Part shown: positions 43,513 through 53,567 of the stretch, piece by piece
Layout of the letters: every line of letters begins with the position of its first letter
Position numbering within the stretch: the stretch's first letter is position 1
Assembly (NCBI RefSeq): GCF_039524015.1
Contig: NZ_BAAAGF010000003.1
Coordinates: 1-64,000 of the forward strand
Reading direction: 5' to 3'
Length of the DNA stretch: 64,000 nucleotides
Source: Gaetbulibacter_B jejuensis
GTDB taxonomy: Bacteria; Bacteroidota; Bacteroidia; Flavobacteriales; Flavobacteriaceae
Translations under genes and position numbers: made by a program
The notes under the pieces: generated by a model
Databases searched by the model: none
What the model was told of the DNA's origin: nothing
The model's input: the letters and a program-made list of their open reading frames with translations, nothing else

Positions 43513-44736
43513 ATGGCAAACGACATCTTTTTACTTAACATTTCAGGACAAGATAAACCAGGTTTAACTTCAGCTTTAACAGGTGTTTTAGCTCAATATG
43601 GTGCAAAAGTTTTAGATATTGGTCAAGCTAATATTCATGATACTTTGTCCTTAGGTATTTTGTTTGAAATAGGTACAGGAAAAAAATCGGCTGCAGTTTT
43701 AAAAGACTTACTTTTTAAAGCTTATGAACTTAATATCACTGCTAAGTTTACACCTATTTCTTTAGAAGATTATGAAAGTTGGGTGAACCTTCAAGGCAAA
43801 GACCGTTACATTGTGACTATTCTAGGTGAACGATTAGCAGCAGAACAAATCTCAGAAGTCACCAAAATCATTTCTGATAAAAACTTAAACATTGACTCTA
43901 TAAAACGTTTAACAGGGAGAACCTCTTTAGTTAAAGAAGAAGAATACCCAAGAGCATCAATTCAATTATCAATACGAGGAAAAATTGATGATAAGCAAGA
44001 GCTTACAGCAAAATTTGTACAGGTTTCAAAAGAACTGGATGTTGATATTGCTTTTCAGGAAGACAATATATTTAGACGCAACAGACGCTTGGTGTGCTTT
44101 GATATGGATTCTACCTTAATTCAAACTGAAGTTATTGACGAGTTAGCAGAACTTGCTGGTGTAGGAGAAGAAGTAAAAGCCATTACAGAATCTGCTATGC
44201 AAGGTGAAATTGATTTTAATGAAAGCTTTAAAAGACGAATGAAGCTTTTAAAAGGACTTAGAGAAGAAGTGCTACAAGACGTTGCTGAAAGATTACCGAT
44301 TACAAAAGGCGCACGACGATTAATTGATACACTACATAACTACGGATTTAAAACAGCAATCCTTTCAGGTGGATTTACATATTTTGGAGATTACCTTCAA
44401 AAAAAGCTAGACATAGACTACGTGTTTGCAAACCAATTGGAAATTAAAGATGGTGTCTTAACAGGTGGTTATCTTGGAGAAATAGTTGATGGTAATAAAA
44501 AAGCTGAATACTTACAGTTATTGGCTGAAAAAGAAGGGATAGATATTAGTCAAACCATTGCTGTTGGTGATGGAGCCAATGATTTACCAATGCTAAATCT
44601 TGCTGGTTTAGGAATAGCGTTTCATGCTAAACCTAAAGTGAAAAATAATGCACAAAGTTCAATTTCAAGTATTGGTTTGGATGGTGTATTGTACCTATTA
44701 GGTTATCACGATAGACATATTGACTTGTTGGATTAA
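43513..44736 (+). CDS. serB: Phosphoserine phosphatase with N-terminal ACT domains
   Basis: A 407-residue enzyme for the last step of serine synthesis. Two ACT-like regulatory domains occupy about 1-180 (FLLNISGQDKPGLTSALTGV; YIVTILGERL), suggesting feedback by serine. The HAD phosphatase domain follows with Asp197 and Asp199 in CFDMDSTL, a Ser/Thr in LSGGFTYF, Lys in KPKVKNNA and VGDGANDLPM. It is longer than the E. coli enzyme because of the doubled ACT region. The 91-base upstream gap could hold its own promoter. Confidence 0.95.
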   Translation: MANDIFLLNISGQDKPGLTSALTGVLAQYGAKVLDIGQANIHDTLSLGILFEIGTGKKSAAVLKDLLFKAYELNITAKFTPISLEDYESWVNLQGKDRYIVTILGERLAAEQISEVTKIISDKNLNIDSIKRLTGRTSLVKEEEYPRASIQLSIRGKIDDKQELTAKFVQVSKELDVDIAFQEDNIFRRNRRLVCFDMDSTLIQTEVIDELAELAGVGEEVKAITESAMQGEIDFNESFKRRMKLLKGLREEVLQDVAERLPITKGARRLIDTLHNYGFKTAILSGGFTYFGDYLQKKLDIDYVFANQLEIKDGVLTGGYLGEIVDGNKKAEYLQLLAEKEGIDISQTIAVGDGANDLPMLNLAGLGIAFHAKPKVKNNAQSSISSIGLDGVLYLLGYHDRHIDLLD

Positions 44737-44845
44737 CAGTTGTTAATTATCTTCTTTATAAATCTATCTTAAAGTCCTTCAAACTTCTTTGCAAAAATGG
44801 TATTTTGGCATAGTTTTTAATTCATTATACCAAAAACTTTAATGT

Positions 44846-47839
44846 ATGAGATGCATTTTCTCCCTTATATCTATCATATTCCTCTCTTTTACTACTATAA
44901 GTTGTGCTCAAGAAGAGAAACAGCAAGTATTACCACAGCAAGATTTAACAAATCCATTGCTTCATAAAGATGTTGAAGCACAACAAAAATGGGTTGATAG
45001 CATTTACAATGCTATGTCTTTGGAAGAAAAGTTAGGACAATTGTTTATGGTTCAGGTGTTTTCTAGTCAAGATAAAGCGACTAAAACCAAAATAGTTAAA
45101 CTTATTAAAGACCAACACATAGGTGGATTAATTTATTCAAAAGGAGGACCTGTGCGTCAAGCTAGACTTAATAACGAATTGCAGGCAGCTGCTAAAGTTC
45201 CGTTGTTAATTGGTATGGATGCAGAATGGGGTTTAAGCATGCGTTTAGATTCTACTTATGCATTTCCTTGGAATATGACACTAGGAGCTATTAGAGATAA
45301 TGCATTAGTTGAAAAAACAGGTTATCAAATAGGAGAGCATAACAAACGTCTTGGAGTGCATTTTAATTTTGCGCCAGTTGTAGATATCAATACAAATCCT
45401 AAAAACCCAATTATTGGTAATCGTTCGTTTGGTGAAGATAGAGATAACGTTACCGAAAAAGCTTTAGCATTTATGAAGGGAATGCAAAGTGCTGGAGTAT
45501 TGGCAAACGCTAAACATTTTCCAGGTCATGGTGATACCGAAAGCGATTCACATAAAACATTACCTACGATTACATTTGATGAAAAACGAATTGACTCTAT
45601 AGAGCTATATCCTTACAAAAAACTAATAAAAGAAGGCTTAAGCAGTGTTATGGTTGCACATCTTAGCGTACCTAGTTTAGAACCAAGACCAGGTTATCCT
45701 TCGTCATTATCTAAACACATTGTTACTGATATTTTAAAAGACTCACTTCAGTTTAAAGGATTAATTTTTACTGATGCGCTTGAGATGAAAGGTGTTGCTG
45801 ATTATGTAGAAAAAGGAATAGATGGAAACAGTACTACAAAAATGCCTCAAGGAGGTGAAAATGATTTAAAAGCCTTTTTAGCAGGTAATGATGTGATGCT
45901 AATGTCTGAAAACCCTGAACAAGCCATAAAACTATTTGCTACTGCTTATACTGATAGTATTATTACTGAAGAACGATTATCGCATTCGGTGAAAAAAATA
46001 TTGATGGCAAAATATAAAGTTGGTTTAAATAAGTATTCTCCTATAGGAATCCACAATTTGGTTGAAGACTTAAATAGACTTAAAGATGATTTGCTGTACG
46101 AAAACCTTATGGAGAATGCGATAACGGTTGTGCGTAATAAAGAAGATATCTTGCCTTTACGAAAGCTTGATGAAAAGAAAATTGCTTATGTAAGCTTTGG
46201 TGATGATGATGGTACTCCGTTTTATGAGGAATTAAAAAAGTACACTAAAGTACACCATGTCAAAGCCGAAAAGCTTGATGAATTACTTACTAAACTTCAA
46301 AACTATAATACTGTAATTGTTGGGTTACATAAGTCTAATGCTTCGCCTTGGAAAGACTATAAGTTTAAAGATCAAGAATTGGTTTGGCTGTACGAAATTG
46401 CAAGAACCAATAAAGTTATTTTAGACGTATTTGCACGTCCTTATGCGCTAATCGATTTGCATACTGTTGAAAACATTGAAGGTATTGTGGTGAGTTACCA
46501 AAACAGTACTATAGCTCAGCAAAAATCTGCTCAAGTAGTATTTGGAGCTGTTGCTGCAAAAGGCGCATTACCTGTGTCTACAGGCATTCATTTTAAAGTA
46601 GGCGACGGAATTACTTATAACAGTATAAAGTCATTAAGTTATGGCTTGCCAGAGCAAGTTGGTATGAGTTCTGAAAAGTTATCAAAACTAGATTCTGTGG
46701 CTAATTATGCAATTAGTAACCAAATGACTCCTGGTATACAGCTATTAGTTGCCAGAAAAGGGAAAGTGGTTTACAACAAAAACTTTGGAAAACATAGATA
46801 CGAAGGAGATGACAAAGTAAAATTTGAAGATTTGTATGATGTAGCTTCTTTAACCAAAATTTTGGCAACACTACCATTGCTTATGGAGTTAGAAGAAAAA
46901 GGTGCAGTATCGTTAGATACTAAACTATCTAAAATATTACCTGAGTATAAAAGTTCGAATAAATCTGACATTACCATAAAAGAAATGCTATCGCATTATG
47001 CAAGATTAAAACCTTGGGTTCCATTTTATGCAGCCACATTAGATAGCGTCACAAAAAAACCAGATGCTAAATACTACCGAAGAAAATACAGTCCTAACTT
47101 TAGTATTAAAGTAGCAGAAGAAGTTTATCTACGTCACGATTATCCTGATTCTATACAAAAAATCATAAAGGATAGCGATTTACTATCAAGACAAAGGTAT
47201 AGGTATAGCGATTTACCATATTATATTTTAAAGAAATATATTGAGAGCTATTATGACAAACCTCTAGATGAACTAGTTCAAGAACACTTTTACCAATCAT
47301 TGGGAGCAAATTATACTACATACAATCCGTCACAACTTTTTAGTAACTCACAGATAGTTCCTACTGAAATTGACGACTATTACAGATATCAAGAAGTACA
47401 TGGTTATGTACATGACATGGGAGCAGCAATGCAAAATGGAGTAGGTGGTCATGCAGGAATTTTCAGCAATGCTAATGATGTTGCCAAAATCATGCAAATG
47501 TTTTTGCAAAAAGGCTTTTATGGAGGTAAGCGATACTTTAAAACAGAAACTTTAGATAAGTTCAATAAATGTTACTATTGTCATAGAGACAATAGAAGAG
47601 GAGTTGGTTTTGATAAACCACAATTAGGAGAAGAAGGTCCAACCTGTGGTTGTTTATCCTTACAAAGTTTTGGACATTCAGGGTTTACAGGAACCTATGC
47701 TTGGGCAGATCCTGAAGAAGAAATAGTTTATATCTTTTTAGCAAATAGAACCTATCCTAGAGCTGGAAAAAACTTGCTTTTAAGAGAAAATATTAGAACA
47801 GAAATACAACGTTTAATTTACGAAGCGATTACAGAATAA
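44846..47839 (+). CDS. GH3 beta-N-acetylhexosaminidase fused to a beta-lactamase-type serine hydrolase
   Basis: A 997-residue lipoprotein. The signal (IIFLSFTTISC) has its lipidated Cys at residue 20. The GH3 catalytic barrel has the KHFPGHGDTESDSHKTLP motif (acid/base His-Asp dyad of NagZ-type enzymes) and nucleophile Asp310 in FTDALEMKG. A GH3 C-terminal alpha/beta domain covers about 410-600. The last ~390 residues are a serine beta-lactamase/PBP-like fold with Ser668-xx-Lys671 in VASLTKI, YSD in RYSDLPYYI and HSGFTGT as the third box. It probably trims muropeptides at the surface: sugar cleavage plus a peptidase/esterase activity. bshA starts 2 bases after its stop. Confidence 0.92.
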   Translation: MRCIFSLISIIFLSFTTISCAQEEKQQVLPQQDLTNPLLHKDVEAQQKWVDSIYNAMSLEEKLGQLFMVQVFSSQDKATKTKIVKLIKDQHIGGLIYSKGGPVRQARLNNELQAAAKVPLLIGMDAEWGLSMRLDSTYAFPWNMTLGAIRDNALVEKTGYQIGEHNKRLGVHFNFAPVVDINTNPKNPIIGNRSFGEDRDNVTEKALAFMKGMQSAGVLANAKHFPGHGDTESDSHKTLPTITFDEKRIDSIELYPYKKLIKEGLSSVMVAHLSVPSLEPRPGYPSSLSKHIVTDILKDSLQFKGLIFTDALEMKGVADYVEKGIDGNSTTKMPQGGENDLKAFLAGNDVMLMSENPEQAIKLFATAYTDSIITEERLSHSVKKILMAKYKVGLNKYSPIGIHNLVEDLNRLKDDLLYENLMENAITVVRNKEDILPLRKLDEKKIAYVSFGDDDGTPFYEELKKYTKVHHVKAEKLDELLTKLQNYNTVIVGLHKSNASPWKDYKFKDQELVWLYEIARTNKVILDVFARPYALIDLHTVENIEGIVVSYQNSTIAQQKSAQVVFGAVAAKGALPVSTGIHFKVGDGITYNSIKSLSYGLPEQVGMSSEKLSKLDSVANYAISNQMTPGIQLLVARKGKVVYNKNFGKHRYEGDDKVKFEDLYDVASLTKILATLPLLMELEEKGAVSLDTKLSKILPEYKSSNKSDITIKEMLSHYARLKPWVPFYAATLDSVTKKPDAKYYRRKYSPNFSIKVAEEVYLRHDYPDSIQKIIKDSDLLSRQRYRYSDLPYYILKKYIESYYDKPLDELVQEHFYQSLGANYTTYNPSQLFSNSQIVPTEIDDYYRYQEVHGYVHDMGAAMQNGVGGHAGIFSNANDVAKIMQMFLQKGFYGGKRYFKTETLDKFNKCYYCHRDNRRGVGFDKPQLGEEGPTCGCLSLQSFGHSGFTGTYAWADPEEEIVYIFLANRTYPRAGKNLLLRENIRTEIQRLIYEAITE

Positions 47840-47841
47840 AA

Positions 47842-48978
47842 ATGAAAATAGGAATTGTTTGTTATCCTACATTTGGAGGAAGTGGAGTTGTTGCTACCGA
47901 ACTTGGTTTAGAACTTTCTAAACGTGGTCACGAAATACATTTTATCACTTACAGTCAACCAGTACGACTAGAATTATTAAGCACAAAAGTACACTTTCAT
48001 GAAGTAAATGTACCTGAATATCCATTGTTTCATTATCAACCTTATGAGTTAGCATTATCTAGCAAGTTGGTAGATATGGTAAAGCTTCATGGTATTGAAA
48101 TACTACACGTGCATTATGCGATTCCTCATGCTTATGCAGCTTACATGGCTAAAAAGATGTTGCAAGAAGAAGGTATTTATGTTCCTATTGTAACAACCCT
48201 TCACGGAACAGATATTACGCTTGTTGGTAACCATCCATTTTATAAGCCTGCAGTAACATTTAGTATCAACAAATCTGATGCTGTAACGTCAGTTTCTGAA
48301 AGTTTAAAAGAGGACACTTTAAGATTATTTGATATAAAAAATGATATAGAAGTTATTCCAAACTTTATTGATGTTGGTAAATACAAGCATACGTTTACCG
48401 ATTGTCAACGAGGTATGATGGCTAATGAAGACGAAAAAATAATTACCCACATTAGTAACTTTAGACCTGTAAAGCAAATTACTGATGTTGTAAAGGTGTT
48501 TTATAATATTCAAAAGGAAATTCCTGCTAAACTAATGATGGTAGGAGAAGGTCCTGAGCGTAAACCTGCTGAACAATTATGCGAACAGTTAGGAATAAGC
48601 GATAAGGTTATTTTCTTTGGTAATAGTAATGAAGTTGATAGAATTTTGTGTTTTAGTGATTTGTTCTTGTTGCCTTCAATAACTGAAAGTTTTGGATTAG
48701 CGGCTCTTGAAGCTATGGTGTCTGGAGTTCCTGTTATTTCTAGTAATACAGGTGGAATTCCAGAGGTAAATATTGAAGGAGTCACAGGGTTTTTAAGTAA
48801 TGTAAATGATGTGGAAAGTATGAGTAAAAATGCAGTTCATATTTTAAGTGATGAAGAACGCTTAGCAAGATTTAAGCAAAACGCTAGGGAAGAAGCAGCT
48901 AAGTTTGATATTCATAAAATAGTTCCGCAATACGAAGCAATATATAAAGATACCTTGCAAAAATGTATGGTACTGTAA
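47842..48978 (+). CDS. bshA: N-acetyl-alpha-D-glucosaminyl L-malate synthase
   Basis: A 378-residue GT4-family glycosyltransferase that joins UDP-GlcNAc and L-malate in the first step of bacillithiol synthesis. The N-terminus (CYPTFGGSGVVATELG) and the malate/UDP sites (PVRLELLS, HVHYAIPHAYAA, TLHGTDITLVG, ESFGLAALEAM) match the family closely. Bacillithiol-like thiols are known in Bacteroidota. The other bsh genes are not in the window. Transcription ends at a hairpin shared with the convergent barrel gene. Confidence 0.95.
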   Translation: MKIGIVCYPTFGGSGVVATELGLELSKRGHEIHFITYSQPVRLELLSTKVHFHEVNVPEYPLFHYQPYELALSSKLVDMVKLHGIEILHVHYAIPHAYAAYMAKKMLQEEGIYVPIVTTLHGTDITLVGNHPFYKPAVTFSINKSDAVTSVSESLKEDTLRLFDIKNDIEVIPNFIDVGKYKHTFTDCQRGMMANEDEKIITHISNFRPVKQITDVVKVFYNIQKEIPAKLMMVGEGPERKPAEQLCEQLGISDKVIFFGNSNEVDRILCFSDLFLLPSITESFGLAALEAMVSGVPVISSNTGGIPEVNIEGVTGFLSNVNDVESMSKNAVHILSDEERLARFKQNAREEAAKFDIHKIVPQYEAIYKDTLQKCMVL

Positions 48979-48983
48979 AAAAG

Positions 48984-49013
48984 AAAAACCACCTTTTGCA
49001 AGGTGGTTTTTTT
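48984..49013. terminator. Bidirectional terminator between bshA and the convergent barrel gene
   Basis: 12-bp stem AAAAACCACCTT / AAGGTGGTTTTT (48984-48995, 49000-49011) with a TTGC loop and a T-run on both strands. Confidence 0.9.
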
Positions 49014-49034
49014 ATAAAAGTAGTTTCTTAATTA

Positions 49035-49511
49035 TTAGAATTGATATCTAATACCTAAGGCTATATCAAAATCAACATCGTCTCTATAGTCTCCAAAGCC
49101 TAACTCTGGTCTAAAGTCAAGTGACAATAATAAAGGAATATCAAAATTATATTCAATACCTATATCACCAGCAGCAAAGATGAATGTTTCATCATCAAAA
49201 TCATTGTTATCGAAGCTGTACGAACCAACTCCACCACCAGCACCAGCATACCAGTTAAAGCCACCATCTATGTTCCAAACCCATTGGTATAAACCAGCAA
49301 GTTTAAAACCGTCGTATCCATTTCCACTTCGCCAACCTAAATCAAACTCTAATCGGTTATTATCACCTAATCCTCTTTGGTAAGAAACTTCTGCTCCAAA
49401 TCCGTCACTATCACCTAGTCTAAGACCTATAGCGTTTGGAGAAATATCTTGCGCATTCGATAATGTAGTAAAGCCAATAAATGCAATGGCTAATAAAAAT
49501 AATTTTTTCAT
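49035..49511 (-). CDS. Small outer-membrane beta-barrel protein
   Basis: A 158-residue exported protein. The signal peptide is MKKLFLLAIAFIGFTTLS, cut after NAQ. The mature part alternates hydrophobic and polar residues with Gly/Tyr/Asp-rich turns (EVSYQRGLGDNNRLEFDLGW, FKLAGLYQWVW, NWYAGAGGGVGSYSF) and ends with Phe (LGIRYQF), the usual BAM recognition residue. About six to eight strands can be drawn. It resembles the OmpA/OmpX-like outer membrane beta-barrel family; ligand unknown. Confidence 0.85.
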   Translation of the reverse strand: MKKLFLLAIAFIGFTTLSNAQDISPNAIGLRLGDSDGFGAEVSYQRGLGDNNRLEFDLGWRSGNGYDGFKLAGLYQWVWNIDGGFNWYAGAGGGVGSYSFDNNDFDDETFIFAAGDIGIEYNFDIPLLLSLDFRPELGFGDYRDDVDFDIALGIRYQF

Positions 49512-49636
49512 AAATTTTAAAGTTTTAAAGTTTTAACGCAGCTACTTAATGTTTATTTTAGTTGAATAATAAATATAAGCAAAAAGAGCATGCATAGTAT
49601 ATATACGATAAAAATAAATATTAAGATGTTAAGAAT

Positions 49637-52534
49637 ATGCTAAAGAGCCTAAAAGCCCAACTAGATGGTGAGTTGTTTTTTGACGATTTAACAACGTCTA
49701 TTTATGCTACTGATGCCTCTGTTTATCGCATGAAACCTTCTGCTGTTGCATACCCAAAAACAGTACAAGACATTAAAACACTTATTGCTTATGCCAATAC
49801 AAATAACACCTCATTAATACCTAGAACCGCAGGAACATCATTAGCAGGACAATGTGTTGGTGAAGGTATAGTAGTGGATGTATCTAAGTATTTCACAAAA
49901 ATTATCTCTCTTGACGAAGAGAATAAAACAGTTACTGTTCAACCAGGAGTGGTTAGAGATGCGCTTAACAACTATCTAAAACCTTACGGACTCTTTTTTG
50001 GACCTAATACATCAACATCCAATCGTTGTATGATAGGAGGAATGGTTGGCAATAATTCATCAGGGACAACCTCTATTCAGTATGGAGTTACAAGAGATAA
50101 AGTTGTAGAATTACATACTGTGTTGAGTGATGGAAGCGAAGTGGTTTTTGGAGATCTATCCAAAAATGAATTTAACACTAAAATGGCATTAAATACTTTA
50201 GAAGGTCATATTTACAAAAGTATGTTCTTTGAATTAGAACCTGAAACTGTTAGAGCCAATATAAAAACTAATTTTCCAAAACCAGAAATTCATCGTCGCA
50301 ATACTGGTTATGCTATTGACGAACTTATAAATACCGAACTTTTTGAAGGAGAACACCCTTTTAATATGTGTAAGCTACTTTCTGGTAGCGAAGGTACTTT
50401 GGCATTCACAACGCAAATCACTTTAAAACTTGACGAGCTACCACCAACCAAAAGTATAATGGTAGCTGCACATTTTAGTACTATAAACAGTTGTCTTGAT
50501 GCAGTTGCAGCCACTATGAACCATAACTTGTACACTTGCGAAATGCTAGATAAAACCATATTGGATTTAACAAAGCATAACAAAGTTCAACAAGCTAACA
50601 GGCAGTTTATTAAAGGTGATCCTGAGGCTATATTAATGTGCGAAATTAGAGCAAATACCATTGATGAAGCTAAAAAACAAGTAGAAGCATTAATAAAAAC
50701 TATAGAATTAACAGGCTTAAGTTATGCTAATGTTATTCTAATGGATGACGCTATTGATAAAGCCAACGAACTTAGAAAAGCAGGTTTAGGTTTGTTGGGT
50801 AATATGATTGGTGATAAAAAGTCTGCTGCATGTATTGAAGATACTGCTGTTGCGCTTCCCGATTTAGCAAATTACATTAGTGAGTTTACACAAATAATGA
50901 ATGGCTATAAGCAAAAAGCTATTTATTATGCACATGCTGGAGCAGGAGAATTGCATTTAAGACCAGTTTTAAACCTTAAAAAGTCTGAAGATGTTATTTT
51001 ATTTAGAAAAATAACCACTGATGTAGCAAAATTAGTGAAGAAATATAAAGGCTCTATGAGTGGAGAACATGGAGATGGTATTGTAAGAGCTGAATTTATC
51101 CCGATGATGATTGGTGAGGAAAATTACCAATTATTAAAACGTATCAAATCTGCTTTTGACCCAAACAATATCTTTAATCCTGGAAAAATTGTAGATGCAT
51201 ATCCAATGGACGAATCTCTACGTTATGTTCCTGACAGAAAAGAACCAACAGTTGAAACACTAATGGATTTTTCAGCATCAGAAGGCATTTTACGTGAAGC
51301 TGAAAAGTGCAATGGTTCTGGTGATTGTAGAAAATTACCTGAATTTGGAGGAACAATGTGTCCAAGTTATCGTGCTACTAAAAACGAAAAAGACACCACA
51401 AGAGCTAGAGCTAATGCATTGCGTGAGTTTTTAACACAATCGGATAAAGTAAATAAGTTTAATCATTATGAATTGAAAGAAGTGTTCGATTTGTGCTTGA
51501 GCTGTAAAGCCTGTGCTAGTGAATGTCCAAGTAGTGTGGACGTAGCTACTCTAAAGGCTGAGTTTCAGTATCAATATCAAAAGGCAAACGGATTTAAATC
51601 TAAAGACCGTTTTTTTGCACAATCCACTAAGTACAATAAACTAGCTGCTCAATTTCCTAAGTTATCCAATGCATTATTTCAGCAGAAATTCACATCAAGT
51701 ATCATTAAAAAGAGCATTGGTGTTCATGCAAATAGAAGTTTGCCAAAAGTTACCAAGCCTTTTTCTAAGCTACAACAGCATCAAACGAATACTACTAATA
51801 AACCTATAAAAACGGTTTATCTTTTCGTAGATGAATTTATTAATTACTTAGAATCCCATATAGCTCTTGATGCTAAAATTCTTTTAGAAGCCTTGAATTA
51901 TAAAGTGGTTATAATAGACACTTTAGAAAGTGGACGAAGCTATATTTCAAAAGGGTTTTTGAAAGAAGCTAAAGCACTGACTAATAAAAGTATAAGTTAT
52001 TTTAACTCATTAATTACTGAAAGTACACCGTTAGTAGGTATTGAACCTTCAGCTATATTAACTTTTAAAGACGAATATATAAAATTAGCGGACGATAAAA
52101 CATCTGCTGAAGCAATTGCAAAACACACCTTTTTAATAGAAGAGTTTATCCAACAAGAAATTGAATTGGGTAACATAAAACCAGAGCAATTTACTTTAGA
52201 AGCAAAAACTATCAAGTTTCATGGACATTGTCATCAAAAGGCATTGGTAAATCAACTTTCTAGTTTTACAGTTTTAAATCTTCCTAAAAACTATAAAGTC
52301 ACTATTATTCCTAGTGGTTGTTGTGGAATGGCTGGAAGTTTTGGTTATGAAAAAGAGCATTATAAAGTGAGTATGCAAGTTGGCAATCAAACCTTGTTTC
52401 CAGCTGTAAAAAAAGCCTCTAAAGATGTGATTATTTCAGCTAATGGAACTAGTTGTAGACATCAAATAAAAGATGGAACTTCTAAAGAAGCTTTGCATCC
52501 AATTACTATATTAAAAGAAGCTTTATTAAAGTAA
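49637..52534 (+). CDS. Fused FAD-linked dehydrogenase and Fe-S oxidoreductase (GlcD-GlcF-like)
   Basis: A 965-residue cytoplasmic fusion. The N-terminal FAD-binding (PCMH) domain covers about 30-215 (PRTAGTSLAGQCVGEGIVVD, GGMVGNNSSGTTSIQYG), followed by the FAD-oxidase C-terminal domain to about 520 (GEHGDGIVRAEF, FDPNNIFNPGKI). Then come an Fe-S domain with CNGSGDCR and CLSCKACASECP (about 615-625), and a C-terminal CCG domain with FHGHCHQKAL and SGCCGMAGSFGYE. Members oxidise D-lactate or other 2-hydroxy acids and pass electrons to quinone. Substrate not fixed. It converges with lpxH-like gene three bases away. Confidence 0.92.
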   Translation: MLKSLKAQLDGELFFDDLTTSIYATDASVYRMKPSAVAYPKTVQDIKTLIAYANTNNTSLIPRTAGTSLAGQCVGEGIVVDVSKYFTKIISLDEENKTVTVQPGVVRDALNNYLKPYGLFFGPNTSTSNRCMIGGMVGNNSSGTTSIQYGVTRDKVVELHTVLSDGSEVVFGDLSKNEFNTKMALNTLEGHIYKSMFFELEPETVRANIKTNFPKPEIHRRNTGYAIDELINTELFEGEHPFNMCKLLSGSEGTLAFTTQITLKLDELPPTKSIMVAAHFSTINSCLDAVAATMNHNLYTCEMLDKTILDLTKHNKVQQANRQFIKGDPEAILMCEIRANTIDEAKKQVEALIKTIELTGLSYANVILMDDAIDKANELRKAGLGLLGNMIGDKKSAACIEDTAVALPDLANYISEFTQIMNGYKQKAIYYAHAGAGELHLRPVLNLKKSEDVILFRKITTDVAKLVKKYKGSMSGEHGDGIVRAEFIPMMIGEENYQLLKRIKSAFDPNNIFNPGKIVDAYPMDESLRYVPDRKEPTVETLMDFSASEGILREAEKCNGSGDCRKLPEFGGTMCPSYRATKNEKDTTRARANALREFLTQSDKVNKFNHYELKEVFDLCLSCKACASECPSSVDVATLKAEFQYQYQKANGFKSKDRFFAQSTKYNKLAAQFPKLSNALFQQKFTSSIIKKSIGVHANRSLPKVTKPFSKLQQHQTNTTNKPIKTVYLFVDEFINYLESHIALDAKILLEALNYKVVIIDTLESGRSYISKGFLKEAKALTNKSISYFNSLITESTPLVGIEPSAILTFKDEYIKLADDKTSAEAIAKHTFLIEEFIQQEIELGNIKPEQFTLEAKTIKFHGHCHQKALVNQLSSFTVLNLPKNYKVTIIPSGCCGMAGSFGYEKEHYKVSMQVGNQTLFPAVKKASKDVIISANGTSCRHQIKDGTSKEALHPITILKEALLK

Positions 52535-52537
52535 AAA

Positions 52538-53380
52538 CTACTTTTTACTGTGTTGGTCAACGATAGTTATAGCAGCTATTAAGTCTTTTACTTCCATGTC
52601 TTTTATATCTTCATCAGCAAAGAATGGAGAGAGTTTGTCTTTACTATAATTGTATATTTTCCAACGTTTAAATTGGTATTCTAAAGCGGTAAAATTCTCA
52701 ACCCAATCACCAGAATTCAAATAGGTAGTTTTACCGTGTTTATTTTCTTTAATAATCATTTTAGGTTGATGAATATGACCGCAAATAACATAGTCATAAC
52801 CGTTTTCAATAGCTAAATCTGAAGCTACCTCTTCAAAATCATTAATGTATTTTACAGCACGTTTAACGCTGTTTTTAATCTTTTTGGATAGTGAGTATTT
52901 TTCTTTACCCATTCGTTCTAAACACCAGTTAGTAAAACGGTTGAGAAGAATTAATAAATCGTAACCATAACCACCTAATTTCGCTAACCATTTTGCGTTT
53001 TGAATAGACACATCAAATACGTCACCATGGAAAATCCAAGCTTTTTTTCCGTCAAGCTCTAATACAATTTTATCAACTATAGAAATTTTTCCAATTTTGG
53101 TATCGCTAAATTTACGTAGCATTTCATCATGGTTCCCTGTAATGTAAATAACTTCTACACCATCTGAAGCCATGTCAATTATTTTCTTGATCACTCTTAA
53201 ATGTGACTTAGGAAAATAACGTTTGCTAAACTGCCATATATCGATAATATCGCCATTTAGCACTAACTTTTTAGGCTGAATGCTGTTAAGGTAGGTAAGT
53301 AATTGTTTAGCGTGACAGCCATAAGTTCCTAGATGTACATCAGAAATTACAGCTACTTCTACTTTTCGTTTAATCTTCAA
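52538..53380 (-). CDS. UDP-2,3-diacylglucosamine diphosphatase-like metallophosphatase (LpxH-like)
   Basis: A 280-residue calcineurin-type phosphoesterase. All metal motifs are visible: ISDVHLG, NGDIIDIWQF, TGNHDEM, HGDVFD and CGHIHQPK. It probably removes UMP from UDP-2,3-diacylglucosamine in lipid A synthesis. The DVHLGTYGCH... and extended C-terminal third are typical of the Bacteroidota LpxH-like branch; assignment to this step is by family, not context. Confidence 0.87.
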   Translation of the reverse strand: MKIKRKVEVAVISDVHLGTYGCHAKQLLTYLNSIQPKKLVLNGDIIDIWQFSKRYFPKSHLRVIKKIIDMASDGVEVIYITGNHDEMLRKFSDTKIGKISIVDKIVLELDGKKAWIFHGDVFDVSIQNAKWLAKLGGYGYDLLILLNRFTNWCLERMGKEKYSLSKKIKNSVKRAVKYINDFEEVASDLAIENGYDYVICGHIHQPKMIIKENKHGKTTYLNSGDWVENFTALEYQFKRWKIYNYSKDKLSPFFADEDIKDMEVKDLIAAITIVDQHSKK

Positions 53381-53522
53381 GGCAAATACTAGGTTTTAAA
53401 TGCAAATAACACATTTATATATTACTTAATGTTTAAGAGCCAATTAATTAACCGTGAGTTTATGGTTAAGAGAATGTTATTAAATTTCCTTAGCTAAAGG
53501 CAGTCTTTATGAAATTCAATTT

Positions 53523-53551
53523 TTGTTTCTGTAATATTACATTTACATTAG
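53523..53551 (+). promoter_or_regulatory. Candidate promoter of aroC
   Basis: TTG (53523-53525), 18 bases, TACATTAG (53544-53551), a 7/8 match to the -7 consensus. Transcripts would begin close to 53557, which favours the ATG at 53568 over 53562. Confidence 0.35.
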
Positions 53552-53567
53552 CGTAAAATAAATGTAT

